From an uncultured Deferribacterales bacterium (GTDB lineage Bacteria > Chrysiogenota > Deferribacteres > Deferribacterales > Mucispirillaceae), in the NCBI GenBank assembly GCA_947853665.1, contig CANTXF010000004.1:1-49381 (forward strand): a stretch of 49,381 nt of DNA. Direction: 5' to 3'. A program made the translations under genes and the position numbers. Positions 25,498 through 34,811 of the stretch are shown here, piece after piece; within the stretch, counting starts at the first letter, position 1, and each line of letters begins with the position of its first letter. The notes beneath the pieces are model-generated. The model was not told the origin of the DNA and made no database searches. It saw only the letters and a program-made list of their open reading frames with translations.

Positions 25498-27060
25498 ATG
25501 AGGAAAATGCTTTCGTTTTTTATCGTCTTTTTTCTCCTTCCATTTTTTACGGCGTATGCGGAGGATCTTATTATAGCCTGGCCTGTAAACGCAGGACCTC
25601 TTAACCCGCATACTTACGCTCCCAATCAGATGTATGCTCAGGTGCTTGTTTATGATGCCCTTGTAAGGTACGGCGCAAACGGGGTTATCGAACCGTCCCT
25701 CGCAGAAAGCTGGAGCGTTTCGGACGACGGCAGAATATACAGTTTTCGTATGAGGAAAAACGCCAGATTTTCCGATGGAACCCCGGTAAATGCCGAAGCC
25801 GTTGTTATGAATTTCGATGCGGTTATGAGCAACAAAGCCCGCCATGCTTGGGTCGGCCTTACGGAAAAAATAGACTCCTACCGGGCGGCTGGTTCGGATA
25901 CCTTTGTACTTATCCTTAAATCGCCTTATGCGGCCGCTCTTGAGGAATTAAGTCTTCCCCGGCCTTTCAGGATACTCGCCCCTTCCGGTTTCGATTCCGT
26001 GAGTACCTATAAAGGTATAAAAAAACCGGTCGGTTCCGGCCCATGGAAGATAGAAGAATCCAGGCTGGGCGAATACGATATATTTGCCCGCAATGAATTT
26101 TACTGGGGAGAAAAGCCCGCCTTTGACAGGCTTATTGTAAAAGTTCTGCCGGATCCTAATTCCAGAGTTCTTGCCCTTGAGACCGGAGCGGTAGACATGC
26201 TTATAGGCGAAGGCGTTATTTCCCTTGAAAATTTTGTACGCCTGGGAAAAAATGATAAGTTCGAAGCGGTCAAATCCGGGCCGCAGCAGTCGAACGTTAT
26301 AGTGATAAACGCCGGAGCGGATAAATTGACGGGAGATAAAGCCGTCAGGAAGGCTTTGCTTCACGCAGTAAACAGGCAGGTTGTGGTAAAAGGGGTTCTT
26401 CTTGACGTCGAAGCTCCGGCGGAAACGCTTTTCAGGCCGGGGCTTAAATTTTGCGGAACGAAGCTTGAGCCGTACGGTTTCGACCCGGCCCTGTCTGAAA
26501 AGCTTTTAGATGAAGCCGGTTGGAAAAAAGACGGTAATATAAGAAAGAAAAACGGCAGACCTCTTGAAATATCTCTTTATTACATAGGAACAGACCCCAG
26601 GCAGAAAGCCGTGGGAGAGGTTATTCAGGGCGATCTTGCCAAAATAGGCGTTAAACTTCTTCTGAAAGCCCAGGAGGAGGTTTCATTTTATCAGGCGCAG
26701 AAAACGGGTGCTTTCGACCTTATTTTCAACAGCACATGGGGAGCGCCTTTCGACCCTCACTCGTTTCTTTCTTCCATGAGGGCCAGTTCTCACGCCGATT
26801 ATGCTGCCCAGAAAGACCTGCCCGAAAAAGCTGCCGTTGATAAAGCCATAAATAGTATTCTGGGAACTTCTGACGAGACCGCCCTTAAGAAATATTACGA
26901 TTACGTTCTGACGGCGCTCCATGAAAGCGGCGTTTATATGCCTATAAGCTATGGCGTAAATACGGCGGTTTACAATAAATCCAGAGTAGCTGGGTTTACC
27001 TTCGGTGAAATGAAAACGGAGTTTATGTTCCATAAAATGAAGCCGGCGGAGGTAAAATAA
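25498..27060 (+). CDS. nikA: Nickel-binding periplasmic protein NikA
   Basis: A 520-residue solute-binding protein of the oligopeptide/nickel family. The signal peptide ends TAYA|EDL. The early segment 'NPHTYAPNQMYAQVLVYDAL' and 'ARHAWVGLTEKI' (as RHAW in E. coli NikA) followed by 'LSLPRPFRILAPS' are diagnostic of NikA rather than of peptide binders. Start at 25498 is chosen because GAGG is 7 bases upstream and the leader begins there; the longer open frame adds 58 hydrophobic residues through the promoter and is rejected. First gene of nikABCDE. It should deliver nickel, perhaps as a chelate, to the NikBC channel. Confidence 0.92.
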   Translation: MRKMLSFFIVFFLLPFFTAYAEDLIIAWPVNAGPLNPHTYAPNQMYAQVLVYDALVRYGANGVIEPSLAESWSVSDDGRIYSFRMRKNARFSDGTPVNAEAVVMNFDAVMSNKARHAWVGLTEKIDSYRAAGSDTFVLILKSPYAAALEELSLPRPFRILAPSGFDSVSTYKGIKKPVGSGPWKIEESRLGEYDIFARNEFYWGEKPAFDRLIVKVLPDPNSRVLALETGAVDMLIGEGVISLENFVRLGKNDKFEAVKSGPQQSNVIVINAGADKLTGDKAVRKALLHAVNRQVVVKGVLLDVEAPAETLFRPGLKFCGTKLEPYGFDPALSEKLLDEAGWKKDGNIRKKNGRPLEISLYYIGTDPRQKAVGEVIQGDLAKIGVKLLLKAQEEVSFYQAQKTGAFDLIFNSTWGAPFDPHSFLSSMRASSHADYAAQKDLPEKAAVDKAINSILGTSDETALKKYYDYVLTALHESGVYMPISYGVNTAVYNKSRVAGFTFGEMKTEFMFHKMKPAEVK

Positions 27061-27062
27061 GA

Positions 27063-28001
27063 ATGGCTTATTTTATTATAAAACGCCTTCTCCTGCTTAT
27101 ACCGATACTTCTGGCAGTTTCTTTCATTGTGTTTTTTCTGCTGCGTTTCGGCCCGGTCGACCCGGCTTACGCCTATCTTACCCAATCCCAGATACCTCCT
27201 ACGGAGGAGGCTCTCGCCCAAACTAGAATTGAGTTGGGCCTTGACAGGCCGTTTCCTGAGCAGTATCTGTCCTGGTTAAAAAAGGCGGTTACTATGGATT
27301 TCGGAATTTCATACGTTACGAAGCGGCCCGTTCTTGATGATGTGCTGTATTATCTGCCGGTAACTCTGAAACTTACGGGGCTTTCCATGCTTTTTATTGT
27401 TTTTTTCAGCGTTCCTCTGGGAGTTTATTCTGCTTTGCACAGGGACGGACCGTGGGACAGGGGGCTTAGCCTGCTGTCATTTGCCGGAGTATCTTTTCCC
27501 AGTTTCTGGCTGGGTTTTCTGCTCATATACGTTCTTTCCCTAAAACTTGGCTGGCTGGCGCCCTTCGGCATATCTTCCCCGTCAGGTTATGTAATGCCCG
27601 TTCTTACTCTTTCCTTTATGTCATTTGCTATCAACATGCGCCTTACCAGAACGAGCGTTCTGGAGCATATGGGTGCAAGGAGCGTGGTTTACGCGAGAGC
27701 CAGAGGGCTTTCTGAAAGGAACGTCATAGGAAAGCACGTTCTGAAAAATTCAATGATACCCATAGTAACATCCTTGGGTATGCATTTCGGTGAGCTTCTT
27801 GGAGGAGCGGTTATAGTGGAGACGCTCTTTGCCCTTCCGGGATTGGGCAGATATGCGGTAGGTTCTATTTACAGCCACGATTACCCTGTTATACAGTGCT
27901 TTATGCTTCTTATGACGGCAGTTTTTATTCTTGTGAATCTGGCGGCCGATATAATATATGCCTGGCTTAACCCTAAAATAAGATACGGAGAAGCCGGATG
28001 A
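27063..28001 (+). CDS. nikB: Nickel ABC transporter permease NikB
   Basis: A 312-residue inner-membrane permease with six hydrophobic helices, an N-terminal TM1 ('RLLLLIPILLAVSFIVFFLL') and the ATPase-contacting EAA loop 'YARARGLSERNVIGKHVLKN'. It follows nikA by two bases and overlaps nikC by four. The DppB/NikB family identity is certain; nickel specificity comes from nikA. Confidence 0.92.
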   Translation: MAYFIIKRLLLLIPILLAVSFIVFFLLRFGPVDPAYAYLTQSQIPPTEEALAQTRIELGLDRPFPEQYLSWLKKAVTMDFGISYVTKRPVLDDVLYYLPVTLKLTGLSMLFIVFFSVPLGVYSALHRDGPWDRGLSLLSFAGVSFPSFWLGFLLIYVLSLKLGWLAPFGISSPSGYVMPVLTLSFMSFAINMRLTRTSVLEHMGARSVVYARARGLSERNVIGKHVLKNSMIPIVTSLGMHFGELLGGAVIVETLFALPGLGRYAVGSIYSHDYPVIQCFMLLMTAVFILVNLAADIIYAWLNPKIRYGEAG

Positions 28002-28858
28002 ACCCTGATAAACGTATTAAGGCGGCTCTTATTTTTATATGCATTATGGTTCTCGCGGCGGTTTTCGCCGGCTTTATTTCACCGTGGAACCCTCTTGAAA
28101 CGGATGTGCTTAATAAATTCGCTCCGGCGAGCCTGTCTCATCCTCTGGGAACCGACCATCTTGGCAGGGACGAGCTTTCAAGGCTGCTTTACGGAATACG
28201 CATGTCCCTGCTCTCCGTTTTGCTTATAAGCGCCTCCGTAGTAGCTCTTTCTTTTGCCGTTGGCCTTGCGGCCGGATACAGAGGAGGTATTTTCGACGCC
28301 GTTTTCATGCGTATATGCGATGTTTTCCTTACCTTTCCCACATTTATTCTGGCTCTTTTTCTTATAGGCATACTGGGCGTGGGCCTTCTTAATGTGGTTA
28401 TCGCCATTGTTCTTACGCATTGGGCATGGTACGCGCGTATGGTAAGGGGGCTTGTGCTCGAATATAAGGGGCAGGGCTGGGTAACGGCTTCCAGATCTCT
28501 GGGCACGGGCAAGCTTGCCGTTGTGATAAGGCATATACTTCCTTCGGTATTCGTGCAGATGATAATACTTATAACGCTTGATTTGGGCCATATGCTGCTG
28601 CATGTTTCCGGCCTTTCTTTTCTCGGTTTGGGAGTGCAGGCGCCTACTCCTGAGTGGGGTGTTATGATAAGCGATGCGGCGCCTTTTATAAGGGAGCACC
28701 CTATGCTTATAATATATCCCGGACTCTGTATTTTTATTACGGTAGCAGTATTTAATATTCTCGGCGAAGCGCTGCGGGATAAGCTTGACCCGTCTTACGT
28801 TTACCGCGGGAGCGGCTGCGACGGCCCCGCGTCCGCAGTAGAACCGGAGGCGCGATAA
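27998..28858 (+). CDS. nikC: Nickel ABC transporter permease NikC
   Basis: A 286-residue DppC/NikC-type permease. The periplasmic motif 'HPLGTDHLGRDELSRLLYG' near residues 50-68 and the EAA loop 'VTASRSLGTGKLAVVIRHIL' are classic. The pairing with NikB forms the channel. Start and stop overlap both neighbours (ATGA and TAATG), showing tight translational coupling. Confidence 0.92.
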   Translation: MNPDKRIKAALIFICIMVLAAVFAGFISPWNPLETDVLNKFAPASLSHPLGTDHLGRDELSRLLYGIRMSLLSVLLISASVVALSFAVGLAAGYRGGIFDAVFMRICDVFLTFPTFILALFLIGILGVGLLNVVIAIVLTHWAWYARMVRGLVLEYKGQGWVTASRSLGTGKLAVVIRHILPSVFVQMIILITLDLGHMLLHVSGLSFLGLGVQAPTPEWGVMISDAAPFIREHPMLIIYPGLCIFITVAVFNILGEALRDKLDPSYVYRGSGCDGPASAVEPEAR

Positions 28859-29637
28859 TGGCGGATTTTCTTAAAGCGGAAAACCTTACGGTGAAAGCCG
28901 GTTCCAAAACGATAACCTGCGGCGTATCCGTTTCCGTGAGCCGCGGGGAAACGGCTGTCCTTATAGGTGAGAGCGGCTGCGGCAAAAGCGTTACCGCGGC
29001 GGCTCTTGCGGGTCTGCTTCCTTCTTCCCTGAAGGTTGCGTCTGGCGTAATAACGGGCGGAGGCCGCGGCAAGGTTGGTATGATAATGCAGAATCCGGCT
29101 TCCTGCTTCGACCCTGTTTTTACGATACGGGATCATTTTGAGGAAACCTTTAAGTCGGCTGGAGGCGGCAAACCTTCCGAATCTTTTTTGAAGGAGCTTA
29201 TCTTTACCGTTGGACTGGACGCTTCCGGCGTGCTGGAGGCCTATCCCTTTCAGTTAAGCGGAGGGACTCTCCAGAGGCTTATGACGGCTATTGCTATCGC
29301 TATGGACACGAGTTTCATAATCGCGGACGAACCTTCTTCCGATTTGGACGTCCTGGGGCAGAAAGAACTGCTTGCGCTGATAAAAAAAGTAAAAAAAGAA
29401 AGAGATTTAGGCATACTTTTTATAACGCACGATCTGGCTTTGGCTTCCCGCGCGGCGGATAACATCTTCGTTATGAAGGACGGTAAAATAATAGAAAAAG
29501 GTTCTCCGGAAATTATATTGAAAAACCCGTCGTCCGAGTATGCCAAAGCTCTGGTTAAAGCAAATAGCGCTCTCTACGACACGCCATGGACAGATTTCCG
29601 AAAGGAGGCGGCCGGTGAAGACGCTGCTGGAATGTAA
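28858..29637 (+). CDS. nikD: Nickel ABC transporter ATPase NikD
   Basis: A 259-residue ATPase with Walker A GESGCGKS (about residues 38-45), signature LSGGTLQR, Walker B 'FIIADEPSSDLD' and the switch His in 'ILFITHDLALA'. One of two unlike ATPases expected for nikABCDE-type importers. Its end overlaps the next gene by 23 bases. It lacks the C-terminal Fe-S cysteines of some DppD relatives. Confidence 0.9.
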   Translation: MADFLKAENLTVKAGSKTITCGVSVSVSRGETAVLIGESGCGKSVTAAALAGLLPSSLKVASGVITGGGRGKVGMIMQNPASCFDPVFTIRDHFEETFKSAGGGKPSESFLKELIFTVGLDASGVLEAYPFQLSGGTLQRLMTAIAIAMDTSFIIADEPSSDLDVLGQKELLALIKKVKKERDLGILFITHDLALASRAADNIFVMKDGKIIEKGSPEIILKNPSSEYAKALVKANSALYDTPWTDFRKEAAGEDAAGM

Positions 29638-30400
29638 AAATATTTCAAAGACTTATAAGAAGGGCGGTTTTTTCTCATCGTCAGCGCCTGTGAAAGTTCT
29701 GGACGAAGTATGCTTTTCAATTAAGGAAGGCCGCAGCTTCGGTCTTCTGGGCCGCAACGGTTCCGGAAAGAGTACGCTTACGAGGATAATTCTGGGTCTC
29801 GAAAAGGCTGATTCCGGGGAAGTGCTTTTAAACTCACGCAATGTGGCGGAGCTTGTCGCCAGAGGGGATAAGGGCTTCAGAAAAGATATGCAGGCGGTTT
29901 TTCAGGACGCCGTAAGCTCCCTTAATCCCAGATGGACGGCGCTAAAAGCTATAACGGAGCCTTTGCGCAACTTTGAGAAACTTTCCGGGGAAATCCTCAG
30001 GGAAACGGCCTGCGGTCTTGCGGAAACCGTTGGGCTGGATCCGGCGTCTCTTGATAAGAAAACGTGCTTTTTCAGCGGCGGGCAGCAGCAGAGGATATGT
30101 ATCGCCAGGGCTCTGGCGCTGAAGCCGTCTTTTCTGATTCTGGACGAAGCCGTAAGCAGCCTCGATATGCTGATACAGTACAAAATCATAGACCTTTTCA
30201 AAAGCCTGCGGCAAAAGCTGGGGCTTACCTATCTGGTAATTTCCCACGATATGCGAGTTGTTTTCAATCTGTGCGAGGATATAGCCGTTCTGGACGAAGG
30301 CAGAATAACTGAAACCCTTTCTCTGGAAAAGGGGCTTTCCGGAAAGCACAGCGCAGCTTTCGTCAGGCTTATGGATTCCGTTCTTCCGCCGGTTTTATGA
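29615..30400 (+). CDS. nikE: Nickel ABC transporter ATPase NikE
   Basis: A 261-residue ATPase with Walker A GRNGSGKS, signature 'FSGGQQQRICIARAL', Walker B 'FLILDEAVSSLD' and 'YLVISHDMRVV'. The GTG at 29615 is used because AAAGGAGG lies six bases before it; an earlier in-frame start would lie deep inside nikD. It ends the nik operon. A separate promoter for the next genes begins three bases after its stop. Confidence 0.9.
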   Translation: MKTLLECKNISKTYKKGGFFSSSAPVKVLDEVCFSIKEGRSFGLLGRNGSGKSTLTRIILGLEKADSGEVLLNSRNVAELVARGDKGFRKDMQAVFQDAVSSLNPRWTALKAITEPLRNFEKLSGEILRETACGLAETVGLDPASLDKKTCFFSGGQQQRICIARALALKPSFLILDEAVSSLDMLIQYKIIDLFKSLRQKLGLTYLVISHDMRVVFNLCEDIAVLDEGRITETLSLEKGLSGKHSAAFVRLMDSVLPPVL

Positions 30401-30402
30401 GC

Positions 30403-30455
30403 TTGACACGTAATCAAATAAAAGCTATCAATAACACACAAATAATGATCTGTGT
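30403..30455 (+). promoter_or_regulatory. Promoter and possible operator of the second metal-uptake operon
   Basis: TTGACA (30403-30408), exactly 17 bases, then TATCAA (30426-30431). An inverted repeat ACACA (30436-30440) / TGTGT (30451-30455) lies where the transcript would start, suiting a repressor. GGAGGG for the following gene is at 30464. Confidence 0.65.
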
Positions 30456-30473
30456 CACTGTTCGGAGGGCCTT

Positions 30474-30992
30474 ATGACGGAAAACGATTTGTGGAAGCAG
30501 ACGGTCCGCTTTCACGGCCATGAATGTCCGGGGCTTGCCATAGGTTTCAAAGCGGCTATGCTTGCCGGGGAGCTTCTTTCCGGCTCAGGGGATAGGGGAG
30601 ACGAAGACATCGTGTGCCTTGCCGAAACCGACGCCTGCGGTATAGACGCTTTTCAGGTAATTCTTAAAACTACCGTAGGCAGCGGCTCCATGCGGATAAA
30701 ATATAAGGGAAAAAACGCTTTTTCCGTGTACGACCGCGTAAGCGGCGCGTCTTTCCGCCTGGTATGGAAAAATGATATTAAAGCCCTTTCCCGCGCCGAT
30801 AAAATAAGACTTATTCTCGAATCTGGCGGCAGGGAGCTTTTTGATATTAAGGAAACGGCGGAGCCTTTTCCCGACAGGGCTTCCGTTTACCCGTCGGCCG
30901 TATGCTCCGTCTGCGGAGAGGTTACGGCGGAAAACGCTTTAAAATATTCGGCCGGGAAAGCGTATTGCCCGGACTGCGGAGGCGGGATATGA
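30474..30992 (+). CDS. FmdE-family protein with C-terminal zinc ribbon
   Basis: A 172-residue protein of the FmdE family (named after formylmethanofuran dehydrogenase subunit E). The family start 'VRFHGHECPGLAIGFKAAM' and 'AETDACGIDAFQVILKTTVG' supply conserved His and Cys residues able to bind metal. The C-terminus adds a zinc-ribbon-like C-x2-C...C-x2-C (CSVCGE ... CPDCGG). In bacteria without methanofuran such proteins often stand beside metal ABC importers, as here. It overlaps the binding-protein gene by ATGA. A metal chaperone or sensor role is inference. Confidence 0.85.
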   Translation: MTENDLWKQTVRFHGHECPGLAIGFKAAMLAGELLSGSGDRGDEDIVCLAETDACGIDAFQVILKTTVGSGSMRIKYKGKNAFSVYDRVSGASFRLVWKNDIKALSRADKIRLILESGGRELFDIKETAEPFPDRASVYPSAVCSVCGEVTAENALKYSAGKAYCPDCGGGI

Positions 30993-32164
30993 AAAAGATA
31001 TTTTTTCTGTTTTTCCTTTTTGCTTGGGCGTCTTTTGCCTTTTCATCCGATACTTTTATCGTAAAGGATATGCGCGGCAAAGAAATCCCGGTTCCCAAAA
31101 ACCTTGAGCGCGTCGCCACCATAGACGACGGCTTTGTGGAAGGCGTTATGACCCACCTGGGAGTTATAGATAAGGTTAAAGCCATAGGTTCCTGGTCCAT
31201 GAAGAGGGACTATAAATATGATTTTACCACCGTCGGAGGAGAAAAATACACCCTTCGCGGCTGGAACACCATGAAATACCTGCACCCGTGGCTTAACGAG
31301 CTTCCCTGCGTCAATTCGCCCCAGGGAGACATAATCAATTACGAAACTCTGGCTAAGGCCGCTCCTCAGCTCGTAATACTTAGAATAGGCGACTGTACCG
31401 TAAGAGGCGGCAATAAAGAAGCGGCGGAAAAAACCGTAAGCACTATCGAAGCCCTGGGTATTCCGCTTGTTGTGATATATTCTCCAACTTATTACGGCAG
31501 GGCGGAGCTTTCTTCCATACGCGAGGAAATGCGCGTGCTGGGCGATATTTTTTCCCAAAGGGAAAAAGCCCTTAAACTATACGATTATCTTAATTCTACG
31601 GAAGCCATGATACGGGAGCGCACTAAAGGAATAAAGGATAAAGACCGGGTAAGCGTGCTTTATATTGGCCTTAATCCTGCGGCCAGAAATAAGGGCGGGG
31701 CGGGAAACGTTTTCGGCGTGAACACTCCGGAATCCTATATGATAGAAAAAATAGCCGGTGCTAAAAACGCCTTTTCTTCCGGCGGGGCTAACGTGATAAT
31801 GAGCGCTGAGCAGATTTACGCAGCCGACCCGGACGTTATAATACTGCCTACCTCCAACGGATACCATCCGCCCAGGGAGCTTTACGAATCGCCGGATTTT
31901 ACCGTGCTAAAGGAGCTTAGGGCCGTTAAAAACAAGCGGGTATATTCTATGCCATGGTCTCCCATGAACTGCTCCCGCAGGGTGGAGTACCCCATAGATA
32001 TGCTTATAATAGCCAAAGCCGCCTATCCTGAGCTTTTTAAGGATATAAAGGTGCACGAATACGTCCTTAAATTTTATAAGGACGTTTACGGCGCGGACGA
32101 TGAAACGGCTAAGGCTTTAAGAAGCCAGCAGATACTGGACTGGACTGCGGAATATGATTTTTAG
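30989..32164 (+). CDS. Periplasmic binding protein of a FecBCD/BtuF-type importer
   Basis: A 391-residue exported binding protein of the cobalamin/siderophore class. A signal peptide (ending near FAFS|SD) is followed by 'VKDMRGKEIPVPKNLERVAT', the usual start of this fold, and by 'YAADPDVIILPTSNGY'. The start at 30989 overlaps the FmdE stop; the longer frame upstream is only a shadow of that gene. The substrate could be nickel-, cobalt- or iron-chelate, or tungstate/molybdate; the FmdE partner and the nik genes favour a transition metal, but this is inference. It overlaps the permease gene by 11 bases. Confidence 0.85.
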   Translation: MKKIFFLFFLFAWASFAFSSDTFIVKDMRGKEIPVPKNLERVATIDDGFVEGVMTHLGVIDKVKAIGSWSMKRDYKYDFTTVGGEKYTLRGWNTMKYLHPWLNELPCVNSPQGDIINYETLAKAAPQLVILRIGDCTVRGGNKEAAEKTVSTIEALGIPLVVIYSPTYYGRAELSSIREEMRVLGDIFSQREKALKLYDYLNSTEAMIRERTKGIKDKDRVSVLYIGLNPAARNKGGAGNVFGVNTPESYMIEKIAGAKNAFSSGGANVIMSAEQIYAADPDVIILPTSNGYHPPRELYESPDFTVLKELRAVKNKRVYSMPWSPMNCSRRVEYPIDMLIIAKAAYPELFKDIKVHEYVLKFYKDVYGADDETAKALRSQQILDWTAEYDF

Positions 32165-33179
32165 CCGCCCGGGGAAACGGGCCGCTTCCGCAGCTCTTCT
32201 TTTTGTTCTGCTCTGCGCTGTTTCCGTTTATGCTTTTACGGCGGGTAATTACGATATTTCCGCAGGAAGGGTATTTGCCGTCATATTTGAGAAAATAACC
32301 GGCGTAAGCTTTGCCGAAACTCAGAATATGGACAGGGTTATAATCTGGAACATACGCGCTCCCAGGGTCATTATGGCGGTCCTTGCCGGAATATCCCTTG
32401 CTTCCGCCGGAGCTGCCTATCAGGGCTGTTTCAGAAATCCTCTTGTGGAGCCTTTTATTTTAGGGGCGTCTTCGGGGGCCGCTTTCGGGGCGGCTCTCGG
32501 CATCGTTTTCCCGGAGGCTTTTCTTGCCGTGCAGGCAAGCGCTTTCGTTTTCTCCCTTGCGGCTGTGTCCCTTTCTTATTTTCTGGCTAAAAATAAAGGC
32601 GAAGCTCCCGCCGTGAGCCTTATTCTTTCCGGAGTGATTGTAGGCTCCATATTTTCCGCAATGGTTTCCATTCTTAAATATGTGTCAGAAGATACCCAGC
32701 TCAGGGAGATAACTTTCTGGATGATGGGCGGCCTGTATTATTCCACCTGGGGCGATATTCCTGTAAACGCCGCCGTTACGGCGTTTTGCTTTATGGCCGT
32801 ATGGGGGCTTGCCTGGAAGCTGAACGTTCTTTCCATGGGCGACGACGAAGCCAGAAGCCTTGGCGTGAATCCGGAAAAATATAAGCTTATATTTATAGTG
32901 GCGGCAACCCTTATGACCTCCGTATGCGTGGCCACGGTGGGTATAATAGCGTGGGTGGGGCTTATGATGCCTCACGCGGCCAGGCTTTTAATGGGGCCTG
33001 ACAACAGGTTCGTGATACCTGTCGCCGCCATGATGGGCGCCGTCTATCTCATATTCTGCGATACTGTGGCGAGAACCCTTACTCCGGCTGAAATACCAAT
33101 AGGAATAATAACGTCCGTTGTGGGAGCGCCTTTTCTTATATGGCTTTTAAGGTCAAGAAGCAGAGGAATGTTCTCATGA
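32154..33179 (+). CDS. FecCD-type ABC permease
   Basis: A 341-residue permease with about ten membrane helices. Family landmarks are 'IWNIRAPRVIMAVLAGISLA' early, 'QGCFRNPLVEPFILGASSGA', 'SLGVNPEKYKL' and 'VGIIAWVGLMMPHAARLL'. These are the FecCD/BtuC signatures. It forms the channel for the binding protein upstream and overlaps the ATPase gene by 4 bases. Confidence 0.92.
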   Translation: MIFSRPGKRAASAALLFVLLCAVSVYAFTAGNYDISAGRVFAVIFEKITGVSFAETQNMDRVIIWNIRAPRVIMAVLAGISLASAGAAYQGCFRNPLVEPFILGASSGAAFGAALGIVFPEAFLAVQASAFVFSLAAVSLSYFLAKNKGEAPAVSLILSGVIVGSIFSAMVSILKYVSEDTQLREITFWMMGGLYYSTWGDIPVNAAVTAFCFMAVWGLAWKLNVLSMGDDEARSLGVNPEKYKLIFIVAATLMTSVCVATVGIIAWVGLMMPHAARLLMGPDNRFVIPVAAMMGAVYLIFCDTVARTLTPAEIPIGIITSVVGAPFLIWLLRSRSRGMFS

Positions 33180-33949
33180 AAAAAGCCTTTCTGGAAGTAA
33201 GGGACCTTTTTTTCGGATACGGCTCAAAGGAAGTTCTTAAAGGCGTGTCCTTCGATACGGAGGGCGGCCGGGTGTGCGGTATTTTCGGGCCGAACGGCGG
33301 CGGCAAAAGCACTCTTTTTAAATGCTGCCTTAATTTTCTTTCCCCGTCTTCCGGCTCCGTCGCTTTTAACGGAGCGGATTCCAGAGGCTTCGGCGTTTCG
33401 AAAATGGCCAGAACAGTATCGTACGTGCCTCAGGAGCATAAGCCCCTTTTTCCTTTTACCGTAAGGGAGATCGTATTAATGGGCCGCTCGCCCAGAATGG
33501 GCGGTATTTTCGGCCTTAGCGCCAAAGATATGGACGCGGCCGAGCGGGCGATGGATATCCTGGGCATAAGTTTCCTGGCGGATATCCCAGTTACCCAGCT
33601 CAGCGGAGGCCAGAGGCAGCTTGCTTTTATCGCCAGGGCAGTGGCTCAGGAAGCGCCTTTCATGTTTCTTGACGAACCTACCAGCGCACTTGATTTCAGC
33701 AATCAGATAATGATCTGGAATACTCTTAAAAAAATAGCCGGTGCCGGAGCCGCCGTGCTTGTATGCAGCCACGACCCTAACCATATATTATGGTTCTGCG
33801 ATACCGCTGTGGCCGTATCCGAGGGGCGGGTGGCGGCAAAGGGCGCCGCGGAGGACGTGCTTACGGGGCCGCTTCTTTCCAGCGTGTACGGAGGCCGTTA
33901 TAAGGTCGCGGAAACGGAAGGCAGGAAAATAATATGCCCGGAGTTTTAA
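33176..33949 (+). CDS. FecE/BtuD-type ABC ATPase
   Basis: A 257-residue ATPase with Walker A GPNGGGKS, signature 'LSGGQRQLAFIARAV', Walker B '[12 protein letters not shown]' and the switch 'VLVCSHDPNHI'. The Q-loop 'VPQEHKPLFPFTVREIVLMG' is typical of iron/cobalamin importers. The start at 33176 is chosen because it overlaps the permease stop; an earlier in-frame ATG lies inside the permease. It is the last gene of the FmdE-importer operon. No terminator is evident. Confidence 0.9.
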   Translation: MKKAFLEVRDLFFGYGSKEVLKGVSFDTEGGRVCGIFGPNGGGKSTLFKCCLNFLSPSSGSVAFNGADSRGFGVSKMARTVSYVPQEHKPLFPFTVREIVLMGRSPRMGGIFGLSAKDMDAAERAMDILGISFLADIPVTQLSGGQRQLAFIARAVAQEAPFMFLDEPTSALDFSNQIMIWNTLKKIAGAGAAVLVCSHDPNHILWFCDTAVAVSEGRVAAKGAAEDVLTGPLLSSVYGGRYKVAETEGRKIICPEF

Positions 33950-34046
33950 ACAACAGCCGCTTCGCCTTTCGTCTTTTCTATTGCCTCTTTCCTTTTTTGG
34001 CGCGCCGTGTTAATAAATATCTCTAAATTTTTATCAGGAGAGGAGT

Positions 34047-34790
34047 ATGCGTAAGTTTATCGGAAGCGTCCTTTGCGCCGCTCTGGCCGTTTTTGCGGTT
34101 CTTGGAGTTTCGGGGTGCAAAAAGAGCGGGGGCGATAGCCTGTATGTGGGCACCAACGCGGAATTCGCGCCTTTTGAATATCTTGATAACGGCACTATCG
34201 TCGGATTCGACATAGAGCTTATAAACGAAATTGGCAGGCTTATAGGCAAAGAAATCGTTATAAAGAATATGGCCTTCGACGGCCTTCTTCCCGCCATGCA
34301 GGCTAAAAAGATAGATATAATAATCGCCGGCATGACTGCCGACGACGAACGCAGAAAGTCCGTCAATTTTACCGACCCTTATTTTACTTCCAAGCAGGCT
34401 ATATTAATCGATAGCGGCACGGAGGATATAAAGACTTTCGAAGATCTGCCGGGCCGCGATGTGGGCGTCGTTTTGGGATATACCGGAGATATGGTGGTCA
34501 CGGATATTCCGGAAGTCAAGGTTCAGCGTTACAACGCCACTTCCGAAGCGATAATGGCTCTTAACGCCAAAAAGGTGGACGCGGTGGTTCTTGACTACGA
34601 GCCAGCCAAAAATTACGCCAAATATAACGAAAACCTTAAGCTCATTGAAACCGACCTTGCAAGGGAAGAGTATTCCATAGCCGTGCCTAAGGACCAGGGC
34701 GAGCTTTTGGGGCAGATAAACAAGGCCCTTGAAACCATTAAGGGCAACGGCACTTACGACAGGCTCATGTCAAAATATTTTAACGAATAG
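34047..34790 (+). CDS. Polar amino acid-binding lipoprotein (first of a tandem pair)
   Basis: A 247-residue lipoprotein (lipobox VSGC, Cys24) of the family-3 solute-binding proteins. The fold signature 'YVGTNAEFAPFEYLDNGTIV' leads to 'GFDIELINEIGRLIG' and 'FTDPYFTSKQAIL'. It should capture an amino acid for the ABC importer encoded at 37820-39254 on the other strand. Tandem with a close paralogue 21 bases downstream. AGGAGAGGAG precedes the ATG. Substrate unknown. Confidence 0.92.
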   Translation: MRKFIGSVLCAALAVFAVLGVSGCKKSGGDSLYVGTNAEFAPFEYLDNGTIVGFDIELINEIGRLIGKEIVIKNMAFDGLLPAMQAKKIDIIIAGMTADDERRKSVNFTDPYFTSKQAILIDSGTEDIKTFEDLPGRDVGVVLGYTGDMVVTDIPEVKVQRYNATSEAIMALNAKKVDAVVLDYEPAKNYAKYNENLKLIETDLAREEYSIAVPKDQGELLGQINKALETIKGNGTYDRLMSKYFNE

Positions 34791-34811
34791 ATTTAAGCGG
34801 GAGAGAAAAAA